The notes beneath the pieces were generated by a model, which made no database searches, was not told where the DNA came from, and saw nothing but the letters and a program-made list of their open reading frames with translations. The position numbers and the translations under genes are program-made. This document shows positions 1 to 5,666 of a stretch of 6,857 nt of DNA, in pieces. Each line of letters begins with the position of its first letter. Position 1 is the stretch's first letter. This DNA is from Planctomycetota bacterium (GTDB lineage Bacteria; Planctomycetota; UBA11346), in the NCBI GenBank assembly GCA_013821615.1, contig JACDGQ010000173.1:1-6857 (forward strand). Direction: 5' to 3'.

Positions 1-72
1 GCCTATGCCGCGGCGCGCGTGCGGCCCGCCGCGCTGCGCGGGTGGACTGGCGCAGCGACGGCAGGGGTCTAA
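1..72 (+). CDS. 3' end of an upstream gene, product unknown (partial)
   Basis: Frame 1 is open from the window edge to a TAA at 70-72 and encodes 23 residues rich in Ala and Arg, beginning AYAAARVRPAALRGW. The stop lies 9 bases before the ATG of the permease gene, which matches the tight packing of the rest of the operon. This spacing is the main reason to choose this frame. The other two forward frames are also open here, as expected at this GC content, so the reading frame is not certain. Too little protein is present to recognise a family. From context it is probably another gene of the same polysaccharide cluster. Confidence 0.45.
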   Translation, partial: AYAAARVRPAALRGWTGAATAGV

Positions 73-74
73 GG
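71..74 (+). promoter_or_regulatory. Probable ribosome binding site of the ABC permease gene
   Basis: AAGG lies 7 bases before the ATG at 82 and overlaps the TAA of the preceding partial frame. It is a modest Shine-Dalgarno match but correctly spaced, and it supports the start chosen for the permease. Confidence 0.45.
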
Positions 75-81
75 TCGCCCC

Positions 82-924
82 ATGGCCGAGCCCAGCACCT
101 CCACCCCGCCGCTGACGGTGATCCGCCCGCAGCAGGGCTGGGCCGATCTCGGCCTGGGCGAGCTGTGGGCGTACCGCGAGCTGCTGGCGATGCTGGCCTG
201 GCGCGATCTGGCGGTGCGCTACAAGCAGACCGCGCTGGGCGTGCTGTGGGTGGTGCTGCAGCCGCTGGCGCTGACCGCGGTGTTCAGCCTGGCGCTCGGG
301 CGCATCGCCGCATCCCCCGCCGACCCGGCCCCCTATCCGCTGCTGGTGCTCGCCGGCCTGCTGCCGTGGCTGCTGATCTCGCGTGGATTGCTCGATGGGG
401 GCACTTCCCTGAGTGCGAATCAGCGCCTGCTCGGAAAAGTCTACTTCCCCCGTGCGGTGCTGCCCGCGGCGGCGGTGATCGCGGCGCTGGCCGACACCCT
501 GATCGCCACCGCGCTCGCCCTGGCCGCCACCTGCGTCTGGGGCCACCCCCCGGGCCTCGCCGCGCTGCTGCTGGCTCCGCTGGTGGCGCTGACGCTGCTG
601 CTCGCGCTCGGCGTCGGCTGGTGGGCATCCGCCCTCGACGGGCGCTGGCGCGACGTGCGCCACGCCATTCCCTTCCTCGCTCAATTGTGGTTCTTCGCCT
701 CGCCCATCGCCTATCCGCTGCGCGTGGTCGGCGATGGATGGACCTGGCTGTACGCGCTCAATCCCCTGACCGGCTTGGCCGAGGCGTGGCGCTGGTGCCT
801 GCTTGGCGCGCCTGCTCCGGCGCCGGCGCTGCTCGCCGGCACGGTCGCGACAGCGCTGCTGGTCGCGCTCTCCGGCCTGCTGGTGTTCCGCCGCTGGGAG
901 CGCGACCTCGCGGACACCCTGTGA
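82..924 (+). CDS. ABC-2 type polysaccharide export permease (Wzm-like)
   Basis: This is the integral inner-membrane subunit of an ABC-2 polysaccharide exporter, 280 residues, close to the usual 260-280 of the family. The N-terminal cytoplasmic stretch carries the family signature RYKQTALGVLWVVLQPL (residues 46-62), which leads into the first membrane segment. Further hydrophobic segments lie near 85-103, 126-152, 157-180, 195-212 and 246-269, making about six. Other conserved pieces are KVYFPR (119-124), FFASPIAYP (204-212), NPLTGLAEAWR (227-237) and the basic C-terminal end FRRWERDLADTL. With the ATPase encoded immediately downstream it would move a lipid-linked glycan from cytoplasm to periplasm. 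The stop codon overlaps the GTG of the ATPase gene (GTGA at 921-924), so the two subunits are probably translationally coupled. O-antigen and capsule exporters share this fold, so the exact substrate cannot be told from the permease. The symbol wzm is withheld because only class-level similarity is visible. Confidence 0.93.
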   Translation: MAEPSTSTPPLTVIRPQQGWADLGLGELWAYRELLAMLAWRDLAVRYKQTALGVLWVVLQPLALTAVFSLALGRIAASPADPAPYPLLVLAGLLPWLLISRGLLDGGTSLSANQRLLGKVYFPRAVLPAAAVIAALADTLIATALALAATCVWGHPPGLAALLLAPLVALTLLLALGVGWWASALDGRWRDVRHAIPFLAQLWFFASPIAYPLRVVGDGWTWLYALNPLTGLAEAWRWCLLGAPAPAPALLAGTVATALLVALSGLLVFRRWERDLADTL

Positions 925-2156
925 ACGACGCGGCGATCACCGTCAATGGCCTCGGCAAGCGCTACCGCCTGGCGGCCCCGGCGCGCTACGGCAGCCTGCG
1001 CGACAGCCTGGCGGCACTCGCGCGCGGCGCCTGGCGCAGGCCCACTGCCGGCGAGGATTTCTGGGCGCTGCGCGAGGTCTCCTTCAGCATCGCGCCCGGC
1101 GAGGTGGTGGGCGTGATCGGGCGCAACGGCTCGGGCAAGAGCACCCTGCTCAAGCTGCTCGCGCGCATCACCCAGCCGACCACCGGCGAGGCGCGCATCC
1201 GCGGCCGCGTCGGCAGCCTGCTCGAAGTCGGCAGCGGCTTCCACCCCGAGCTCAGCGGCCGCGAGAACGTCTACCTCGGCGGTGCGGTGCTCGGCATGCG
1301 CCGCGCCGAGATCACCCGGCGCTTCGCCGAGATCGTCGCCTTCGCCGAAGTCGAGCGCTTCATCGACACCCCGGTGAAGCACTACTCCAGCGGCATGTAC
1401 ATGCGCCTCGCCTTCGCGGTCGCCGCACACCTCGACACCGAGATCCTGCTCATCGACGAGGCCCTGGCGGTGGGCGATGCGGAGTTTCAGAAGCGCTGCC
1501 TGGGGCGCATGGGCGAACTCGGACGCGCCGGGCGCACCGTGCTGTTCGTCAGCCATCAGCTGGGCGCGGTGCGCAGCCTGTGCACGCGGGCTCTGCTGCT
1601 CGAGGCCGGGGCGCTGCGCCAGGACGGGCCCGTCGAGGCGGTGACCGCGGCCTACCTCGGGGGCGGCGACGCCGCCGGAGTCGCCGAGCAGATCGCGCGT
1701 GCCCCCGCCGACGACCCGGTCTTCCGCTGGCTGGCGCTCGCCGTCGAGCAGGCCGGCCAACCCACCACCGCGGTCTTCGCCGACCAGCCGGTGCGCATCG
1801 TCCTCGACTACGAAGTGCGCGAGCGTATCCACGGGCTGCGCGTGTTCATCGACCTGCTCGACGAGAATCACGAGCTGCTGGTGCGCACCTTCCACGACGA
1901 GCACCAGGACGCCGCCGCCGCGCCAGCTCCGGGCCGCTGGCGCTCGGTCGCCGAGCTGCCGGCGCGGCTGCTCGCTCCGCGCGCCTACTGGCTGCAGGTG
2001 CAGGCCACCATCCACGACGTGCGCGCCGTGGCCGGACCGGGCATCACGGTGCGCCTCGACGTGCAGCGTGCGGGCGGTGTGAACAGGGCCTATCCCGAAG
2101 AGCCGATCCGCGCGCGCCTCCAGCCGCTGGTGGCGTGGCGCACGGAGGCGGCCTGA
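921..2156 (+). CDS. ABC polysaccharide exporter ATPase with C-terminal glycan-binding-type domain (Wzt-like)
   Basis: This 411-residue nucleotide-binding subunit powers export through the upstream permease. The GTG start at 921 overlaps the permease stop. The frame is open further upstream, but only inside the permease gene. The ATPase domain (about 1-250) has Walker A GRNGSGKST (67-75), the Wzt-subfamily block LLEVGSGFHPELSGREN (100-116) with Glu where most ABC proteins have the Q-loop Gln, the signature YSSGM (155-159), Walker B ILLIDE (175-180) and the switch His212. An extra 30-residue stretch before the core strand (about 18-47) is typical of polysaccharide-exporter ATPases. Residues about 265-405 form a second, strand-rich domain with the pattern DQPVRIVLDYEV, then GLRVFIDLLD. 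This resembles the Wzt C-terminal beta-sandwich that, in E. coli O8/O9a systems, binds the modified non-reducing end of the O-chain. The domain's presence suggests chain-end recognition before export. Its ligand is unknown here. Confidence 0.93.
   Translation: MNDAAITVNGLGKRYRLAAPARYGSLRDSLAALARGAWRRPTAGEDFWALREVSFSIAPGEVVGVIGRNGSGKSTLLKLLARITQPTTGEARIRGRVGSLLEVGSGFHPELSGRENVYLGGAVLGMRRAEITRRFAEIVAFAEVERFIDTPVKHYSSGMYMRLAFAVAAHLDTEILLIDEALAVGDAEFQKRCLGRMGELGRAGRTVLFVSHQLGAVRSLCTRALLLEAGALRQDGPVEAVTAAYLGGGDAAGVAEQIARAPADDPVFRWLALAVEQAGQPTTAVFADQPVRIVLDYEVRERIHGLRVFIDLLDENHELLVRTFHDEHQDAAAAPAPGRWRSVAELPARLLAPRAYWLQVQATIHDVRAVAGPGITVRLDVQRAGGVNRAYPEEPIRARLQPLVAWRTEAA
2144..2148 (+). promoter_or_regulatory. 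Ribosome binding site of the first methyltransferase gene
   Basis: GGAGG lies 9 bases before the ATG at 2158, inside the last codons of the ATPase gene. It is the best Shine-Dalgarno match in the window and settles the methyltransferase start, which follows the ATPase stop by one base. Confidence 0.65.
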
Positions 2157-2157
2157 C

Positions 2158-2880
2158 ATGGGTCTGATCCAGCGCCTGCACCAGCGCCTGCGGCCCGCGC
2201 GCCTGCGCCACCTCGAGCGACACGTGCTGGAGGTGCGCGACCTCGCCTGCCTCAAGCAGGCCTTCGCCTGGGACGCGGAGCCGCTGCTGGAGGGCGCCCA
2301 CCTGCACGCCTACGCCTATCCCGAGGACCTCAACCAGCGCCGCCTGCGCGACGCCGAGGCGCTCGGCGCCGCCTGCCGCAACGCCCGGGCGCGCGTCCTC
2401 GTCGAGATCGGCACGGGCGAAGGGTACGCGACCGCACTGATGGCGCGCAACGCGCCGGATGGCATCGTCCACACCGTGAACATCCCGCCGGAGGAGATCG
2501 CCGCCGGCGGACGCCTGGTCACCGGGTCACCGGAGCGCGCGGCGATCGGCAGCCACTACCGCGCCTGCGGCCTGACCAATATCGTGCAGATCCTTGCCAA
2601 CACCCTGACCTGGGAACCCGCGATCGGGGTGATCGACGTGGCCTTCATCGACGGCTGCCACGATGCGGATTTCGTCTTCAACGACACGCGCAAGCTGTTG
2701 AACCGCTGCCGCAGCGGCAGCCTGGTGCTGTGGCACGACTTCGCCCCCAGCCTGCGCCGTACCTACGGCTGGATCGACGAGGTCTGCCGCGGCGTCGACC
2801 GGCTCTACGCCGCGCGCCTGCTGCGCGGGCCGGTCTACCACCTGCGCGACTCGTGGGTCGGGCTCTACCGGGTCCCATGA
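2158..2880 (+). CDS. Class I SAM-dependent methyltransferase (Methyltransf_24-like)
   Basis: This 240-residue soluble protein has a Rossmann-like methyltransferase core. The SAM-binding glycine motif is VEIGTGEGYAT (82-92), with acidic Glu83 and a G-x-G-x-G pattern. The motif IV region reads IDVAFIDGCHDADFVFND (159-176) and the following strand reads GSLVLWHDF (187-195). The D-x-CHD and HDF pieces are the style of methyltransferases often found in surface-glycan clusters. Some relatives of this fold use a bound metal, and Asp165, His168, Asp169 and His193-Asp194 are possible ligands, but this is inference. About 80 residues before the core are helical and basic. Its place directly after the exporter ATPase, with a strong ribosome site, suggests methylation of a sugar in the exported glycan, possibly at the chain end. 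The acceptor atom cannot be predicted. A non-methyltransferase role for the fold is possible but less likely. Confidence 0.82.
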   Translation: MGLIQRLHQRLRPARLRHLERHVLEVRDLACLKQAFAWDAEPLLEGAHLHAYAYPEDLNQRRLRDAEALGAACRNARARVLVEIGTGEGYATALMARNAPDGIVHTVNIPPEEIAAGGRLVTGSPERAAIGSHYRACGLTNIVQILANTLTWEPAIGVIDVAFIDGCHDADFVFNDTRKLLNRCRSGSLVLWHDFAPSLRRTYGWIDEVCRGVDRLYAARLLRGPVYHLRDSWVGLYRVP

Positions 2881-2881
2881 C

Positions 2882-4084
2882 GTGGCCGGCCAGCTCCGTT
2901 ACCTGTGGTGCCACTCCGCCACGGACGCGGCGACCGCGGACTGGCACCGCAACCTGCTGGCCAGGCGGCGCGAACGCGGCTTCGCGATCGAGCACTTCTG
3001 CGTCACGCCGCCAGAGCTGGGGCCGCGCTGGCTGCACTTCCCCGACCTCGACCGCCGCTGGCGCGCCGGCGAGCCCCGGCTGCTCGCCATGTACGAGCGC
3101 CTCGCCGAGGCCATCGCCGGCTGCGACGTGCTCGTCCATTTCAACGGCGCCAACCTGCACCCGCGTTTCATGGAGCAGGTCCGCTGCCGCAAGATCTACG
3201 TGTGCGCGGATGATCCTGAAAGCTCTGAAATCCTCAGCAGGCCGGTGGCCTACGCCTACGACCTCCAACTGGTGCAGAACATCGCCTGCGTCGATCTCTA
3301 CCGCAGCTGGGGACTGCGCAATGTGCGGTTCTGGCCGCTCGGTTCACAGCTCGGGGAGGAGCGCATCACCCTCACCGACCAGCAGATCCTCGACCCCGCC
3401 ACGCGTCCCGTGCCCGTGATCTACCACGGCGAGCGCAACGACCGGCGGCGCGCGCGCCTCGATGCTTTGCAGCAGGCGTTTCCCGCCGCCGTCTGCCGGG
3501 GTCACGGCTGGCCCGCCGGTTACGCCGACGAGGCGGAGCCCGGCGCCACCTACCAGCGCGCCCGGATCGGCTGGAACGTCCACAACTCCACCGGTCCGGT
3601 GAATTTCCGGACCTACGACCTGCCGGCGCACGGCGTGCTGCAGATCTGCGACAACCGCACGCACCTCGGCCGGCTCTTCGCGCCAGGCGAGGAGGTCGTC
3701 GGCTTTGACACCATCGCGGAGGCCATCGCGCTGACCCACCACTACCTGGCGCATCCGGATGAGCAGCGCCGCATCGCCCTGGCCGGTCATCGCCGCTGGC
3801 GCCAGGACTACACCCCCGACCGCATCTGGGACCGCCTGGTCGGGCACGCCGAGGAGCTGCATGCCGGCAAGGATGCGGTGCAGGCCAGCAGCCCGCTCCT
3901 CATCGCCGGACTCGCCACGCACCACCGGCGCACCCGCTTGCGCCGGATGCTTTGGCGCGGCGCGCGCCTGGCCGCAGCGTGCGGGCTGCCATTGCGCCTG
4001 GGCGCACGCCTGTGGCGGCGCTTGCGCCAGCCCCGACACCCGGTGCGTGCGGAGCACCCCGCGCAGGAACGGATCGGCCGATGA
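2882..4084 (+). CDS. CgeB-like glycosyltransferase (GT-B fold, glycosyl transferases group 1 type)
   Basis: This 400-residue cytoplasmic protein probably transfers a sugar from a nucleotide donor to the growing glycan. Recognition rests on the C-terminal half: NVHNSTGPVNFRTYDLPAHG (232-251), then LQICDNRTHLGRLFAPGEEV (253-272), FDTIAEAI (275-282), HHYLAHPDEQRRIALAGHRR (286-305) and a YTPDRIWDRL helix. This is the usual donor-site half of CgeB and group 1 transferases, where an aromatic/Arg-Thr segment is followed by a region ending in a conserved Glu-Glu-Val. The N-terminal half has CDVLVHFNGANLHP (81-94) and DDPESSEILSRP (110-121), also family-like. The last 55 residues (about 346-400) are outside the fold, unusually Arg-rich, with short hydrophobic runs. 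The GTG start lies one base after the preceding TGA, with no clear ribosome site, so translation probably depends on coupling. The donor sugar and linkage are unknown. Confidence 0.8.
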   Translation: MAGQLRYLWCHSATDAATADWHRNLLARRRERGFAIEHFCVTPPELGPRWLHFPDLDRRWRAGEPRLLAMYERLAEAIAGCDVLVHFNGANLHPRFMEQVRCRKIYVCADDPESSEILSRPVAYAYDLQLVQNIACVDLYRSWGLRNVRFWPLGSQLGEERITLTDQQILDPATRPVPVIYHGERNDRRRARLDALQQAFPAAVCRGHGWPAGYADEAEPGATYQRARIGWNVHNSTGPVNFRTYDLPAHGVLQICDNRTHLGRLFAPGEEVVGFDTIAEAIALTHHYLAHPDEQRRIALAGHRRWRQDYTPDRIWDRLVGHAEELHAGKDAVQASSPLLIAGLATHHRRTRLRRMLWRGARLAAACGLPLRLGARLWRRLRQPRHPVRAEHPAQERIGR

Positions 4085-4815
4085 GCGGTGACGTGCCCGC
4101 GAAACCATCCGCCGACCAGGCGCAACGCGCCCTGTGGGATCACTACGAAGGGCAGGACCCCGCGGTCTTCGCCGGTTCTACCTATCGTCTCGGCTGGCTC
4201 GCGTGCCAGCTCGCGCCCGGCACCGCCGTCCTGGACATCGGCATCGGCGACGGGACCTTCGCGCGGCTCGCCCTGGCCCGCGGCCTGACGCCGTTCGGCC
4301 TCGACCCGAGTCCCGCGGCGGTCGCGCGGATGGCGGCCCTCGTGCCGGGCGGGGAGCGCGCCAAGGTCGGCTCCTGCGCGGACATCCCGTGGCCCGCGGC
4401 GACCTTCGATGCGGTGGTCATGTCCGAGGTCCTCGAACACCTCGAACCCGACACCCTCGCCGCCTGCCTGCGCGAAGTCCGGCGCGTGCTGAGGCCGGGA
4501 GGCCGCTTCCTGGGCACCGTCCCAGCGCGCGAGGACCTCGCCGCGAGCATGGTGTTCTGCCCGCACTGCCGCGAGACCTTCCACCGCTGGGGACATCACC
4601 AGTCCTTCGACGTTGTCGGACTGCGCGCCCGGCTCGCGCCGGAATTCCCGCGCGGCACGGTGGCCGAACGCCAGTTCATCGTGTGGAATCAGCTCAACTG
4701 GAAAGGCCGCATCCTGGCGTGCGCCAGGCTGCTCCTGCAGTGCGTCGGCTCCCCCGGGCGGACCTCCACCATCGTCTTCGACATGGTCGCGAGCGGGCGC
4801 ACGGCGGACCCATGA
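4081..4815 (+). CDS. SAM-dependent methyltransferase with Cys/His-rich insertion (Methyltransf_11-like)
   Basis: This 244-residue class I methyltransferase starts at an ATGA overlap with the glycosyltransferase stop. Longer in-frame starts exist only inside that gene. The SAM-binding motif is VLDIGIGDGTFA (50-61), the acidic end of the second strand is GLDPSP (73-78), and EVLEHLEP (116-123) with REVRRVLRPGGRFLGTVP (131-148) are the motifs of the Methyltransf_11 group. Directly after this comes a segment FCPHCRETFHRWGHHQSFD (159-177) with Cys160, Cys163, His168, His172 and His173, which could hold a zinc ion or form part of the acceptor site. I recall the same kind of insertion in methyltransferases of polysaccharide loci, but I cannot verify that here. 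The C-terminus (about 205-238) is hydrophobic-basic and may cover the active site. Its role is probably O-methylation of a glycan component. The acceptor is unknown. Confidence 0.85.
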   Translation: MSGDVPAKPSADQAQRALWDHYEGQDPAVFAGSTYRLGWLACQLAPGTAVLDIGIGDGTFARLALARGLTPFGLDPSPAAVARMAALVPGGERAKVGSCADIPWPAATFDAVVMSEVLEHLEPDTLAACLREVRRVLRPGGRFLGTVPAREDLAASMVFCPHCRETFHRWGHHQSFDVVGLRARLAPEFPRGTVAERQFIVWNQLNWKGRILACARLLLQCVGSPGRTSTIVFDMVASGRTADP

Positions 4816-5624
4816 ACTCCGCGCCGCCCATCACCTTCTCCTTCGGCGCCAACTGGCAGTCCTTCCTGGAGGGACTGGACGCGCGCGCGGTGGAGGCGGC
4901 GATCGCCGACACCCGCACCTGGCTGGACGACGCCGACCTCGCCGGGCGCAGCGTCCTCGACATCGGCTGCGGGTCGGGCCTTGGCGCGCTGGCGATCAGC
5001 ACGCGCGGCCCGGCAGCGCTGATCTCGTTCGACGCCGATCCGCGCAGCGTCGCGGCGACGCGCTCGCTGTGGACGCGCGCCGGCCAGCCGCCGGCCTGGC
5101 AGGTGCTGGAGGGCTCGGTTCTGGACCGCACCTTCCTCGACGCGCTCGCCGCCGGCACCCCGGACGGCGCCGGCTTCGCGGTGGTGCACTCCTGGGGCGT
5201 GCTCCACCACACCGGCGCGCTGTGGACGGCGATGGACAACGCTGCCCGCCTGCTGATGCCCGGCGGCGTGCTGTGGATCTCGCTGTATGCGCACGGCCCG
5301 CACTACGCGCGCGACCTGCGCCTCAAGCAGCGCTACAACGCCGCCGGCCGCTTCGGTAAGTGGGCCATCGCGCGCTGCTTCGTGCTGCGCATCATGCTGC
5401 TGCGCCTGCGCCACCGCCAGAACCCGTTCGCCTGGAGCGGGGCGAAGGCGCGCGGCATGGACGGCTGGCACGACGTCCTCGACTGGCTGGGCGGCCTGCC
5501 CTACGAGGTCGCGAGCATCGACGAGGTGGTGGCGTGGGCCACCCGCCACGGCCTGGTGCTGACCAAGGTGCAGGCGGCGGCAGAAGGCTCATGCCACGTC
5601 TTCCGCCTACGACGCCCGGCATGA
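4812..5624 (+). CDS. Class I SAM-dependent methyltransferase (glycan-cluster type, UbiG-like core)
   Basis: This 270-residue protein begins at an ATGA overlap with the preceding methyltransferase stop. The N-terminal FSFGANWQSFL (9-19) is a typical opening of a methyltransferase group common in surface-polysaccharide clusters. The core carries VLDIGCGSGLGALA (48-61), FDADPRSVAATR (73-84), SWGVLHHTG (127-135) and GGVLWISLYA (151-160). After the core, a helical basic stretch (about 162-205) leads to RGMDGWHDVLDWLGGLPYEV (214-233), again characteristic of this group. All SAM-binding motifs are present, so it is expected to be active. No residue difference predicts the acceptor. As the third methyltransferase of the operon it could act on a different position or sugar than the other two, or they could act in sequence. 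No function has been shown for this exact group to my knowledge. Confidence 0.87.
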   Translation: MNSAPPITFSFGANWQSFLEGLDARAVEAAIADTRTWLDDADLAGRSVLDIGCGSGLGALAISTRGPAALISFDADPRSVAATRSLWTRAGQPPAWQVLEGSVLDRTFLDALAAGTPDGAGFAVVHSWGVLHHTGALWTAMDNAARLLMPGGVLWISLYAHGPHYARDLRLKQRYNAAGRFGKWAIARCFVLRIMLLRLRHRQNPFAWSGAKARGMDGWHDVLDWLGGLPYEVASIDEVVAWATRHGLVLTKVQAAAEGSCHVFRLRRPA

Positions 5625-5662
5625 TCTGCGCCCTGCGGACCGCGCCGCGGCAGGACACCTAG
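5621..5662 (+). other. 13-codon open frame bridging two genes, doubtful
   Basis: An ATG at 5621 overlaps the TGA of the third methyltransferase (ATGA), opens a 13-residue frame and ends at TAG 5660-5662, four bases before the ATG of the amidotransferase. No ribosome site precedes it. It may be a chance frame in the 42-base spacer, or a short re-initiation bridge that carries ribosomes across the gap. The spacer holds no other recognisable signal apart from a weak GC-rich inverted repeat without a T tract. Confidence 0.15.
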
Positions 5663-5666
5663 CCCG

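Noticed and set aside
42..920. Extension of the ATPase frame upstream through the permease gene to a GTG at 42
   Set aside because: The extension is an out-of-frame reading of the permease gene. ATPase homology begins at the GTG at 921.
803..2167. A 454-codon + strand frame overlapping the ATPase gene
   Set aside because: The product is an Arg/Ala/Gly-rich shadow. The other frame has all ABC ATPase motifs in order.
711..2255. A 514-codon open frame on the minus strand opposite the permease and ATPase genes
   Set aside because: Long antisense frames are expected at this GC content. The product is low-complexity (Arg, Gly, Ala, His, Val) with no recognisable motif, and it spans two well-supported genes.
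3344..4108. A 254-codon minus-strand frame opposite the glycosyltransferase
   Set aside because: Its composition is typical of an antisense shadow, and the + strand frame carries clear family motifs.
5632..5654. GC-rich inverted repeat between the third methyltransferase and the amidotransferase, considered as a terminator
   Set aside because: The stem is short and imperfect, the loop of the best pairing is too small, and no T tract follows. The next gene starts 12 bases on.
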